From assembly GCF_039926425.1 (NCBI RefSeq), contig NZ_JBDSWZ010000246.1:1-32993 (forward strand): 32,993 bases of DNA, given 5' to 3'. Below, piece after piece: positions 27,215-32,993 of this stretch. The notes below the pieces were generated by a model. That model was given only the letters and a program-made list of their open reading frames with translations, had not been told where the DNA came from and did no database searches. The position numbers and the translations under genes are program-made. This stretch comes from Dokdonella_A sp039926425. GTDB lineage: Bacteria > Pseudomonadota > Gammaproteobacteria > Xanthomonadales > Rhodanobacteraceae. Numbering within the stretch: the first letter of the stretch is position 1; each line of letters opens with the position of its first letter.

Positions 27215-27931
27215 GTGGTGAAGAACGCTCCCGCGGTGAACGCGCAAGCGGGTGATGATTCCGTCATCGACGTCGCTCCGCGAAACGACGAACAGCGCCT
27301 CCGTATCACCGAGATTTTCCATTCGCTGCAAGGCGAAGCGGATGCCGTCGGCTGGCGAACTGTGTTCGTGCGGCTCACCGGATGCCCGTTGCGCTGCAGC
27401 TGGTGCGATACCGAGTACGCCTTTCATGGCGGCCAGTGGCGTACGGTTGCCGATGTTCTGGACGACGTTGCGAGCCATGGCACGCGACACGTCTGCGTGA
27501 CCGGCGGCGAGCCGCTGTCGCAGAAGCGCTGCATCGGCCTGCTCGCACAACTGTGCGACGCGGGCTACGAAGTGTCGCTGGAAACCTCCGGAGCAATCGA
27601 CGTCGCCGAAGTGGATCGCCGCGTGCGCAAGGTGCTGGACCTGAAAGCGCCCGGCTCCGGCGAAGTGTCGCGCAACCTGTGGTCCAACCTCGCGTACCTC
27701 ACGCCGCATGACCAGGTGAAAGTGGTGATTGCCGATCGCGAGGATTACGACTGGGCAGTCGCCCGCGTGCGCGAACACGCGCTTGCCGAGCGATGCCAGG
27801 TGCTCTTTTCGCCGGTGCATTCGCGGCTCGAACCGCGCGCTCTCGCCGACTGGATCATCGCGGATCGTGTGCCAGTGCGCATGCAGATGCAGATGCACAA
27901 ATTGTTGTGGGGCGAGGCGCCGGGGCGATGA
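27215..27931 (+). CDS. queE: 7-carboxy-7-deazaguanine synthase QueE
   Basis: QueE is a radical-SAM enzyme that makes 7-carboxy-7-deazaguanine from the QueD product in queuosine synthesis. The 238 aa product starts with GTG at 27215 (a second GTG follows). Its iron-sulfur cluster motif is CPLRCSWC with Cys57, Cys61 and Cys64 (Cx3Cx2C), followed by DTEYAFHGG. The SAM-binding GGEPLSQ motif and KVLDLKAPGSGE lie downstream. queC is 311 bp further on, with two palindromic repeats between them. queD and queF are not in the window. The order tol-pal-cpoB-queE-queC is conserved in Pseudomonads and Xanthomonads. Confidence 0.95.
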   Translation: MVKNAPAVNAQAGDDSVIDVAPRNDEQRLRITEIFHSLQGEADAVGWRTVFVRLTGCPLRCSWCDTEYAFHGGQWRTVADVLDDVASHGTRHVCVTGGEPLSQKRCIGLLAQLCDAGYEVSLETSGAIDVAEVDRRVRKVLDLKAPGSGEVSRNLWSNLAYLTPHDQVKVVIADREDYDWAVARVREHALAERCQVLFSPVHSRLEPRALADWIIADRVPVRMQMQMHKLLWGEAPGR

Positions 27932-28038
27932 AGAGCGGAATTGGGCATTCTGAAATTGAAAATTGGAAATCCGAATTTGGGTTCCAGGACCGCGGTCCAC
28001 ACCCGCTTCTCTGCGCTCGAGGTCATTCCATCCCCTGA

Positions 28039-28064
28039 CGTCATTCCCGCGAACGCGGGAATCG
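28039..28064. repeat. dRS3-like palindromic repeat, copy 1
   Basis: CGTCATTCCCGCG, AA, CGCGGGAATCG. The core is ATTCCC-N8-GGGAAT (28043-28062), the pattern of the Neisseria dRS3 element, also common in other proteobacteria. It lies in the 311 bp gap between queE and queC (27932-28242), in which no gene is seen. Confidence 0.8.
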
Positions 28065-28098
28065 CTCTTTTCCAAGCCAGCGTTGCATCACTTCACGA

Positions 28099-28124
28099 CG
28101 TCATTCCCGCGCAGGCGGGAATCC
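28099..28124. repeat. dRS3-like palindromic repeat, copy 2
   Basis: CGTCATTCCCGCGCAGGCGG then GAATCC; core ATTCCC-N8-GGGAAT at 28103-28122, exactly 60 bp from the core of copy 1. A possible -10 (TAGAAT, 28139-28144) for queC begins 17 bp further on, so the palindrome overlaps where the -35 would be. Confidence 0.8.
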
Positions 28125-28242
28125 ATTTCCGCCTCCGCTAGAATCCAGACGTTCGATCCGCTCGAAGCGCGGTGATGAACGCTATCGCAGTCAGGCCCGT
28201 TGACTGCATCGTCACTTCAACGACCCACTCCATCCAACGCAC

Positions 28243-28923
28243 ATGTCCACGCCACCCCCCAAAAGCGCCGTCGTCCTCGTCTCCGGCGGCATGGATTCCG
28301 CCGTCGTTCTCGCACTCGCACGCGAGCAGGGTTTCACCACGTATGCGCTCAGCGTGGATTACGGCCAGCGCCATGCGTCCGAACTGCAGGCGTCCGACCG
28401 CGTCGCCCACGCACTCGGCGCACGCGCACACAAGACCGTCCATGTCGACCTGCGCAGCATCGGCGGCTCCGCTCTGACCGATGACATCGACGGTCCCGAC
28501 ACCGGCGGCGCCGGCATTCCGGTGACCTACGTCCCTGCGCGCAACACGATCATGCTGTCGGTCGCACTCGGCTGGGCCGAAGTGCTCGGCGCCTGCGACA
28601 TCCATTGCGGCGTCAACGCGGTCGACTACTCCGGCTACCCGGACTGTCGCCCGGAATTCATCGCCGCGTTCGAGCAACTCGCCAACCTCGCCACCAAGGC
28701 GGCCGTTGAAGGCGCACGCATGCGCGTCCACGCACCGCTGATCGCGATGAGCAAGGCCGACATCGTGCGCGAAGGAATCCGCCTCGGCGTCGATTTCGCC
28801 GCGACAGTGTCTTGCTACAACGCCGACGACGAGGGGCGCGCCTGCGCCCACTGCGACGCTTGCCGCCTCCGGGCGGATGGGTTCTCCGCCGCCGGCATTC
28901 CTGATCCGACGCGCTACCGCTGA
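28243..28923 (+). CDS. queC: 7-cyano-7-deazaguanine synthase QueC
   Basis: QueC turns 7-carboxy-7-deazaguanine, ATP and ammonia into preQ0 in queuosine synthesis. The 226 aa product has the ATP-pyrophosphatase P-loop SGGMDSAVVLALA at its N-terminus, the YVPARNTIMLSVALGWAE motif, NAVDYSGYPDCRPEFI, and a zinc site of four cysteines: Cys191, Cys201, Cys204 and Cys207 (CYNADDEGRACAHCDAC). Start at 28243 (MSTPPPKSAVVLVSGGMDS). It is the last core gene; the Lys tRNA remnant begins about 100 bases after the stop. Confidence 0.96.
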   Translation: MSTPPPKSAVVLVSGGMDSAVVLALAREQGFTTYALSVDYGQRHASELQASDRVAHALGARAHKTVHVDLRSIGGSALTDDIDGPDTGGAGIPVTYVPARNTIMLSVALGWAEVLGACDIHCGVNAVDYSGYPDCRPEFIAAFEQLANLATKAAVEGARMRVHAPLIAMSKADIVREGIRLGVDFAATVSCYNADDEGRACAHCDACRLRADGFSAAGIPDPTRYR

Positions 28924-29025
28924 CCGGCCTGGACGGGTAAACTGCGCGACCCTCGCGCGTGCCCTGGCGCCGCCGGGAGCAGTGCCAGCCGCCTCGTGTG
29001 ACTGCGCGGCATCTGATTGTCATGT

Positions 29026-29070
29026 GGGCCGTTAGCTCAGCGGTAGAGCAGTGGACTTTTAAGCCGCTGC
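29026..29070 (+). tRNA. Partial tRNA-Lys(TTT): 5' half only
   Basis: The acceptor strand GGGCCGT, D-arm GCTCAGCGGTAGAGC and anticodon arm with TTT (29058-29060, in the loop CTTTTAA) match tRNA-Lys. From the first base after the loop (29063) the sequence diverges: position 31 A faces G instead of T, and there is no GGTTCGA T-arm or acceptor 3' strand ACGGCCC to pair with GGGCCGT. A weak trace, TCCCGCAC at 29080-29087, resembles the end of the T-stem but is four bases out of place. This is therefore a truncated or decayed tRNA, not a working one. It marks the border between core and accessory sequence. In P. aeruginosa the tRNA-Lys after queC is an island insertion site. Confidence 0.75.
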
Positions 29071-29426
29071 CGAGACGTATCCCGCACTAGCGATTCTCGT
29101 CCTTCCCTAGCAAAATCAAGCCACTTGCGACGCTCGTGGGTCCTCCCGCATTTCCCGGATTGGCAGAGATTTGGCGGGATTTGTCGACACTATTACACGG
29201 CAATTGCCATCGCATGCCGCGATTGCGGCGGTTCCATGACTTCCATTCTGAACGGCGATTCGATCGATTCGATCGATGTTGCGCGGCGCCATATGCGCCC
29301 CAACGTCGTAGAAAGTGGCAAAAGGGTGTAAATCGACGCTAAACGGCGATTTCGGTAGCAAAAATTCAGCGACTCAATGCTAGAGTTGGTAGCGCGAATG
29401 GGCCGTAGCCCTCGCTTGGAGGCAAT
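29071..29426. other. Border region between the tRNA-Lys remnant and the toxin module
   Basis: About 356 bp without a convincing gene. It contains AGATTTGGCGGGATTTGTCG then ACAC (29168-29190), a kind of sequence I associate with the region between a tRNA and an integrase gene, and the tandem ATTCGATCG motif (29260-29278). No integrase can be translated in any frame. A small open frame from about 29237 to 29331 has no supporting signal. The last part should hold the promoter of the toxin module, but I cannot place its boxes. Confidence 0.5.
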
Positions 29427-29612
29427 ATGACTGGGGAAATGATCAGATTCATGAGACAAACCGGTGAGCGCGCAGAATTGCATGAAGCCGCTGGTAGCTA
29501 CGTTGGATCCATTGCAACGATGGAAAACACGGTTAGACCTCTGGGATCGCCCAAGGATCTGTCTTTCGATGATCCTCAAACACTTGAGGAAATGGTTGCC
29601 AAGCATCGGTGA
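29427..29612 (+). CDS. Small protein upstream of YafQ-type toxin, candidate antitoxin
   Basis: A 61 aa acidic protein (MTGEMIRFMRQTGERAELHE... ending LSFDDPQTLEEMVAKHR). GGAGG lies four bases upstream of the ATG, the best ribosome-binding site in the accessory region. It ends 21 bases before a YafQ-family toxin in the same direction, the normal position of an antitoxin. It does not look like DinJ/RelB: there is no ribbon-helix-helix N-terminus that I can recognise, and it is shorter than usual (80-100 aa). The acidic C-terminal part could be the toxin-binding segment. The assignment as antitoxin is based on position alone; it may instead be a shortened antitoxin. Confidence 0.6.
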   Translation: MTGEMIRFMRQTGERAELHEAAGSYVGSIATMENTVRPLGSPKDLSFDDPQTLEEMVAKHR

Positions 29613-29633
29613 CACGGTGGCGGAGTTGCAAGG

Positions 29634-29978
29634 ATGCAAAGACTCGTGGCGCCACCCAAAGCTTCAGTGAAGCTGCTCCGCTTTATCAAGTCCAGTAGGT
29701 TTGCAACAGATCTCGAATGCGCGAACGCCACCAGGGGACTTGCGCCTCTTGTAAAGGAACTGTGGGTCCTGTTGGAGGTCTTGCGGAAGAAGGAACCAAT
29801 CCCTGATCAATATCGTGCACACAAGATGGGTGGCGATTGGAAGGACTGGTGGGATTGTCATTTGGCCGGCGATCTGGTTCTGATCTGGAAGTACGAAAAG
29901 ATCAAGAGTCTGTCGGGCGAGATGGAGGAAGTCATCAAGCTTGCGGCGATAGGCACGCATGCATATCTCGAGATCTAA
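29634..29978 (+). CDS. YafQ/RelE-family mRNA-interferase toxin
   Basis: A 114 aa protein of the RelE/YafQ fold. YafQ toxins cleave mRNA on the ribosome. Against E. coli YafQ the catalytic set His50-His63-Asp67-His87 is matched by His63, His76, Asp80 and His109. The first three have the same spacing (13 and 4 residues), and the last is shifted by a nine-residue insertion (KIKSLSGEM). Surrounding motifs agree: IPDQYRAHKMGGDWKDWWDCHLAGDLVLIWKY and the C-terminal AAIGTHAYL. GGAG lies about eight bases upstream of the ATG at 29634. The N-terminal ten residues may be extra. Its partner would be the small gene just before. Toxin activity is inferred from the conserved residues. Confidence 0.85.
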   Translation: MQRLVAPPKASVKLLRFIKSSRFATDLECANATRGLAPLVKELWVLLEVLRKKEPIPDQYRAHKMGGDWKDWWDCHLAGDLVLIWKYEKIKSLSGEMEEVIKLAAIGTHAYLEI

Positions 29979-30036
29979 CCTGGCGTAGCAACCGTCGACG
30001 ATACGTCGACAGTCGAATCAAGAAGTGATTTCAGAC

Positions 30037-30327
30037 ATGCCAAAAGACATTCGAGAGTTCACCCGTCCACAAGAAGTTGCGGATGCTGGAGAGCGCATTT
30101 ACCGAGAGCGCCATAAGGACACTTTGGAAGGCCAGAGTCCTGGGCAGTTCGCGGCAATCGATGTACTCAGCGGCGAGGCTTATGTCGCAAAGTTTCCAGA
30201 GGACGCTTTGTCTGAGGCGCAGCGCCGTGCTCCCGGCGGGTTGTTTCATTTGATCCGCATTGGCTCTGCCAATGCCTTTCGCACTAGCAGGGCTCTGGAT
30301 GTTGGTTGCGACTGGGTATTTCGATAA
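30037..30327 (+). CDS. Small DUF5678-like protein, partner of the retropepsin-like gene
   Basis: A 96 aa protein beginning MPKDIREFTRPQEVADAGER. A segment near residues 36-82 (GQFAAIDVLSGEAYVAK, then LFHLIRIGSANAFR) has the shape of DUF5678: 'W/F-VAID-x-G' strand, then a helix with an Ala-rich start, then a 'L-x-x-R/K-V/I-G' strand. The assignment is tentative. A GTG at 30025 in the same frame is an alternative start; ATG at 30037 fits better. Its end overlaps the following protease gene by 29 bases, so the two are probably expressed together. A short inverted repeat GTCGAC-N5-GTCGAC lies upstream at about 29993-30010. The function is unknown. Confidence 0.7.
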   Translation: MPKDIREFTRPQEVADAGERIYRERHKDTLEGQSPGQFAAIDVLSGEAYVAKFPEDALSEAQRRAPGGLFHLIRIGSANAFRTSRALDVGCDWVFR

Positions 30328-30772
30328 TACCGGTAGTCCTTGCCTCAAGTTCCATATCCAAGGTGTCCATGACACCAAGGTAGAGCTAGACGGCATTGTC
30401 GACACGGGATTCACAGGCTTCATCTCGATGCCTCTGGTGCGGGCTTTGCCGCTCGGCCTCCCTCTATACGGAACGAGCACGTCCACGCTGGCTGACGGCT
30501 CGTCCTGCGCGGCGATTACGGCTCAAGCACGCGTAACAGTCGGGGAAAGAGGCGTCCAGATCGGAATAGTCACGCTGCACGGCAGCTCCAGCGATGTTCT
30601 CATCGGAATGGATTTTCTTCGCAAGTTCAACATTGCGCTCATGGTGACAAAAGATCACGTGATGTTGTTCGACGAGAGCGCATTGCTCAACACGACTCAG
30701 AGCGAAGCAAAATCGGCGCCGGCGCCTGTCACTTCTCCGCCGACCGACCCTCACAAGCACCACGACCCCTGA
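30299..30772 (+). CDS. Retropepsin-like (clan AA) aspartic protease
   Basis: A 157 aa protein with the one-domain retroviral aspartic protease layout. The catalytic motif is VDTGFTG with Asp35-Thr36-Gly37; the second conserved part is DVLIGMDFLRKFNI near residue 99-112, matching the 'ILG-x-D-x-L' motif of retropepsins. Such proteins act as dimers, each supplying one DTG. The C-terminal 27 residues (KSAPAPVTSPPTDPHKHHDP region) are disordered and His/Pro-rich. I chose ATG at 30299; ATG at 30260 would overlap the previous gene further. No signal peptide is seen, so it is probably cytoplasmic. The physiological target is unknown. The gene pair with a small DUF5678-like partner recurs in bacteria. 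Confidence 0.82.
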   Translation: MLVATGYFDNTGSPCLKFHIQGVHDTKVELDGIVDTGFTGFISMPLVRALPLGLPLYGTSTSTLADGSSCAAITAQARVTVGERGVQIGIVTLHGSSSDVLIGMDFLRKFNIALMVTKDHVMLFDESALLNTTQSEAKSAPAPVTSPPTDPHKHHDP

Positions 30773-30784
30773 AAGCGCTGTCGG

Positions 30785-31033
30785 CTATCCGAGTGACCTT
30801 TCAACTCTCACAGACTCGCCGTTCTTGGTCCGATTGCTGATTCGACCGAAAGTGACGTCGACTTCATTGCCGGTCATCCACCATCGAGCCGTGTTCAAGT
30901 CGTCGACATGAACGCGCCATTTCGTGGAGTCGCTCAGTAAGAGCTGTCTTCCGGAATCGCCGATTCGATTGATCGTGGTCTTAATGACTGCCGCCTCGTA
31001 GGTTGGACGACTGCCGTCATAGGCATCGCCGTC
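30785..31033 (-). pseudogene. Fragment of a minus-strand gene, probably frameshifted
   Basis: Translation of the minus strand gives 82 convincing residues ending at a stop (30785-30787): DGDAYDGSRPTYEAAVIKTT, then INRIGDSGRQLLLSDSTKW, RVHVDDLNTARWWMTGNEVD, VTFGRISNRTKNGESVRVER, SLG. It has no start codon: a TGA (31034-31036) comes directly before it. In another frame upstream there is a further plausible stretch (ADFRTPYERLTVVIYTAAAH near 31040-31130), so a frameshift near 31030 is likely. I do not recognise the family. It fills most of the 400 bp gap between the protease and the nuclease-like gene (30773-31174). Confidence 0.55.
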
Positions 31034-31174
31034 TCAAGTTCCGATACTCTAATTACTCCGGTATGGGCTGCGGCTGTATAAATCACCACCGTCAGACGTT
31101 CGTAGGGCGTCCTAAAGTCCGCAAGCGCTGTCCAGACATTTGACTAACCATCCGACGATTCCCGATCGATAAAG

Positions 31175-32044
31175 ATGTCGCGCTTTGTCCCTGATGATTT
31201 GCGCCAGTTGATCTCCGACTATCGACTTGCGATCGATTGGCTCCGCAGCGAGGGCATACGTACCGATGTCGGTCGTCTCAAAGCGTATTCCGATTTCTGC
31301 AGAAACTTCGAGGACGCACGAAACGAACTCGAAGACGTTGTAAGGGGGATGGTGCAGTTCGTCGACATGCAAGCCGTCGTCGATATTTGGCGGCATCGCG
31401 ACGGTCTTCTCGCGCTGGGCGATTTTCGTGATCGACTGCTATCGATAAGCAGCGGCAATCCACTCTATTCTGGAGATCGAAATCATCATCCGCGAAACAT
31501 CATGTTCGAGATGTTTTGCGCCTGCATGCTGCTAGATGTAGGGCTAACGCTAAGCCCTTCTGACATGGGAGACATTTCGGCGGAATTGTCTGGGCGGCGC
31601 TTTCTTTTCGAATGCAAACGACCCTCTTCCGAGCGAATGCTCGAGCAGAGAGTCCGTGAAGCGTCGAAACAAATCCAAGATCGAAGAATAGGTCGAGCTG
31701 TCGGAGTTGTTCTGTTGGACATCACCTTGCTGATGAACCGAAGTCTGCAATATTGGGAAATCTCCGACGAGCAGGAAGGGAGTGACGTTTTCGCTGATCA
31801 CATCAAGCTCATGCGAGTAGAGCTTCATGATCGCCTTATTCCTCAACTGCGCGACCGGGACGACGCGTTTATCGGGTGCTATTGGTGGACTCCGATGTGG
31901 AACTCCGCGCAAGGCCATTGGGTGATTCAAAGCCGCTGGTTGCTACTCGGGTCGCGCCGGTGCTCGGAGATGGCTTGGCACTGGTATCAGCTATTTGACC
32001 GCGCTGCGATGACTCGGTGGGAGCTAGCTGGTCGCACCCGATAA
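31175..32044 (+). CDS. Hypothetical protein with PD-(D/E)XK nuclease core
   Basis: A 289 aa protein with no family name that I can give. The middle holds the hallmarks of a PD-(D/E)XK nuclease: Glu112 in an alpha-helix (NIMFEMFCACMLLD), Asp133 in SPSDMGDIS, and the ExK pair Glu146/Lys148 in RRFLFECKRPSSE. A helix rich in Gln/Arg follows (LEQRVREASKQIQDRRIG) and a strand AVGVVLLDITLL, as in restriction-type folds. The N-terminal 100 residues are helical; the C-terminal 90 are rich in Trp (GCYWWTPMWNSAQGHW) and may bind nucleic acid. The start at 31175 has a weak ribosome-binding site (AAAG). It stands alone, converging on the deoxyribosyltransferase-like gene. A defence role is inferred from fold and context only. 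Confidence 0.65.
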   Translation: MSRFVPDDLRQLISDYRLAIDWLRSEGIRTDVGRLKAYSDFCRNFEDARNELEDVVRGMVQFVDMQAVVDIWRHRDGLLALGDFRDRLLSISSGNPLYSGDRNHHPRNIMFEMFCACMLLDVGLTLSPSDMGDISAELSGRRFLFECKRPSSERMLEQRVREASKQIQDRRIGRAVGVVLLDITLLMNRSLQYWEISDEQEGSDVFADHIKLMRVELHDRLIPQLRDRDDAFIGCYWWTPMWNSAQGHWVIQSRWLLLGSRRCSEMAWHWYQLFDRAAMTRWELAGRTR

Positions 32045-32046
32045 TT

Positions 32047-32148
32047 GTGGTTCCTGCGCTGACGCTTTACTCCTTCATCAATCTGGAGGGCACACAGGAG
32101 CGGCTCCAAGCGCTGTGGAAAGAAGCGCGCGTCAAGGCCGCGAGGTGA
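32047..32148 (+). pseudogene. Short coding remnant
   Basis: A frame starting with GTG three bases after the nuclease-like gene reads VVPALTLYSFINLEGTQERL then QALWKEARVKAAR and stops at 32148. The amino-acid pattern looks like the C-terminus of a real protein, but the piece is only 33 codons long and has no ribosome-binding site. In the same frame it runs back into the previous gene. It is probably a gene fragment. A 6-bp hairpin CGGCAC/GTGCCG (32158-32175) follows; no T-run is present. Confidence 0.3.
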
Positions 32149-32198
32149 GTCGCTCGACGGCACAATGACGTGCCGAGCCCGTCGTGCTTGTAGATCTA

Positions 32199-32831
32199 TC
32201 AAATGATCTTTACGGGCCCACGCCCGAATAGTGCGTGCAATCGGTCACGAGTTTTGAAGCGAAGGTCTTCAGCATCACTCCAAACGACATGAAGGAACTG
32301 CCGCGTGTCGAAATGCAGGTTTTTTAGATCATCTTCTTGGACAGTCCAGATGACTGGACGTCCGAGGCCCAGAGCAAACCCTGCTTCAAAATATGCCCCT
32401 TGGTTTTGCGATGTTACGTCCACCACGGCCATTCTGCATTCGCGCAGCATTGCAATAATCCGGTCGTCGATGCGGCCGGCGTGCGGAGTGGAATCCGCTC
32501 TCTCAGCACGGTAGCCGGCAAGCTCAATTCCCGGTCGCAACCCAGCTGACCAGACGTCGTTGTATTTGGAATTGAACGACATTGCAACGAATACGAGATC
32601 CGCTGAAAACGGCGCGGACGATCGTATTTTGTCAACGAAGTCCCACCCGGCCGCAGATATACACACTTCGACTTCACGCGACGTCGACGTCAAAAACCCA
32701 CGCTCGATCGCAGAGTCCCGGTGAAAGCCGAGTTCGTCCTCAGTTTCGCACCACGCAAGGGTGTGATCGAAATCAAAGATGAGCGGCACATCCGCGCCGG
32801 GATGTTTCGACTGGATCGCTAACCCAAGCAT
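32199..32831 (-). CDS. Nucleoside 2-deoxyribosyltransferase-like / TIR-like-fold protein, separated from its zinc ribbon
   Basis: At least 210 aa, encoded on the minus strand. The C-terminal part (residues ~80 to end) has the nucleoside deoxyribosyltransferase-like fold: DLVFVAMSFN, PGIELAGYRAERAD, GRIDDRIIAMLRECRMAVVDVTSQNQGAYFEAGFALGLGRPVIW, and LHFDTRQFLHVVW. The Glu in AYFEAGFALGLG is the likely catalytic residue. The middle (FHRDSAIERGFLT...ISAAGWDFVDKI) resembles a winged helix. I start it at ATG 32831 because TGA of the zinc-ribbon frame overlaps it (TGATG). The frame is open up to 32873 (TTG), but 32831-32873 reads better as zinc ribbon. Related proteins usually carry the zinc ribbon fused in frame. 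Such proteins are often near defence genes; its enzyme activity is unknown. Confidence 0.7.
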   Translation of the reverse strand: MLGLAIQSKHPGADVPLIFDFDHTLAWCETEDELGFHRDSAIERGFLTSTSREVEVCISAAGWDFVDKIRSSAPFSADLVFVAMSFNSKYNDVWSAGLRPGIELAGYRAERADSTPHAGRIDDRIIAMLRECRMAVVDVTSQNQGAYFEAGFALGLGRPVIWTVQEDDLKNLHFDTRQFLHVVWSDAEDLRFKTRDRLHALFGRGPVKII

Positions 32832-32941
32832 CAGCGCATCAAGCTTTTCTCGAACCTTCCGCATCGCGGGCAATCGACGTTCTCAACTGTCGCGTTGTCG
32901 TTGACCGCTCGCGCGTATTCGCACACCGGACATGTTGGCAT
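32831..32941 (-). CDS. Small zinc-ribbon protein, N-terminal part of the deoxyribosyltransferase-like gene in another frame
   Basis: On the minus strand the frame from ATG 32941 encodes 36 residues with a zinc ribbon: MPTCPVCEYA, later VDCPRCGRFEKSLMR, then TGA (32831-32833). Two CxxC pairs are seen: Cys4/Cys7 and Cys25/Cys28. GAGAGGTAAGG lies a few bases upstream of its ATG, a good ribosome-binding site, whereas the downstream frame has none. Members of the deoxyribosyltransferase-like family normally begin with such a zinc ribbon. So this is either the first half of a gene cut by a one-base frameshift, or a separate gene coupled to the next by TGATG. The sequence alone cannot decide. Confidence 0.65.
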   Translation of the reverse strand: MPTCPVCEYARAVNDNATVENVDCPRCGRFEKSLMR

Positions 32942-32966
32942 CAGCCTTACCTCTCGATTGACGTAA

Positions 32967-32972
32967 ATTTTA
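32967..32972 (-). promoter_or_regulatory. Possible -10 element (TAAAAT) for the zinc-ribbon / deoxyribosyltransferase-like genes
   Basis: TAAAAT on the minus strand, about 26 bases before the zinc-ribbon start. The -35 would lie beyond the end of the window and cannot be checked. Confidence 0.3.
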
Positions 32973-32993
32973 CTCTCGCATCACCTGCCGCCG

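Noticed and set aside
29125..29331. A 68-codon plus-strand frame in the region after the tRNA remnant
   Set aside because: No ribosome-binding site, no integrase or other family resemblance; only a chance open frame can be supported.
32840..32865. Programmed -1 frameshift between the zinc ribbon and the deoxyribosyltransferase-like frame
   Set aside because: The A-run (GAGAAAAGC) is not a canonical X-XXY-YYZ slippery site in the zinc-ribbon frame. TGATG coupling or a one-base mutation explains the layout more simply.

Overview
This 33 kb window looks like the chromosome of a high-GC gammaproteobacterium of the Xanthomonadales (Lysobacterales) type. The basis is gene order (ruvC-ruvA-kup-ruvB-ybgC-tolQRAB-pal-cpoB-queE-queC), a DUF3011 protein, Xanthomonad-style intergenic repeats, and an aspartyl-tRNA synthetase of the Pseudomonas/Xanthomonas rather than the E. 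coli type. A Rhodanobacteraceae genus such as Dokdonella would fit, but the genus is not proven by anything seen here.

Layout. Positions 1-8444 hold sucD, a small DUF559 nuclease next to a repeat cluster, a large secreted adhesin-like protein with seven cadherin/Ig-like repeats, nadE, and the divergent pair bamD / rluD. Positions 8445-14370 hold a second repeat cluster, the overlapping set pgeF-DUF4166-DUF393, clpB (with a clear internal start for the short isoform), fmdB and a two-repeat DUF3011 protein ending in a strong terminator. Positions 14477-17275 hold aspS, a third repeat cluster and a small alpha/beta hydrolase. Positions 17477-28923 form a dense, co-directional block: Holliday-junction processing (ruvC, ruvA, ruvB) with the potassium transporter kup between ruvA and ruvB, then the complete Tol-Pal envelope system (ybgC, tolQ, tolR, tolA, tolB, pal, cpoB) and two queuosine genes (queE, queC).

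The core ends at a Lys(TTT) tRNA that starts at 29026, is recognisable only to the anticodon arm, and sits right after queC. In Pseudomonas aeruginosa the tRNA-Lys in the same place is a known genomic-island insertion site. From there to the end of the window the sequence changes character: less GC-rich, loosely packed, with gene fragments. It carries a YafQ-type toxin with a small upstream partner, a retropepsin-like protease with a small DUF5678-like partner, a broken minus-strand gene, a PD-(D/E)XK-type nuclease candidate, a short coding remnant, and a nucleoside deoxyribosyltransferase-like protein whose usual N-terminal zinc ribbon is in a separate overlapping frame joined by TGATG. No integrase is seen inside the window.

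Three repeat families occur: a ~55 bp element in seven copies, mostly as inverted pairs (954-1126, 8481-8781, 16412-16533); a short REP-like palindrome (15-42, 16251-16276); and two dRS3-like ATTCCC-N8-GGGAAT palindromes exactly 60 bp apart (28043, 28103). All family assignments come from reading translated sequence; no database search was run.
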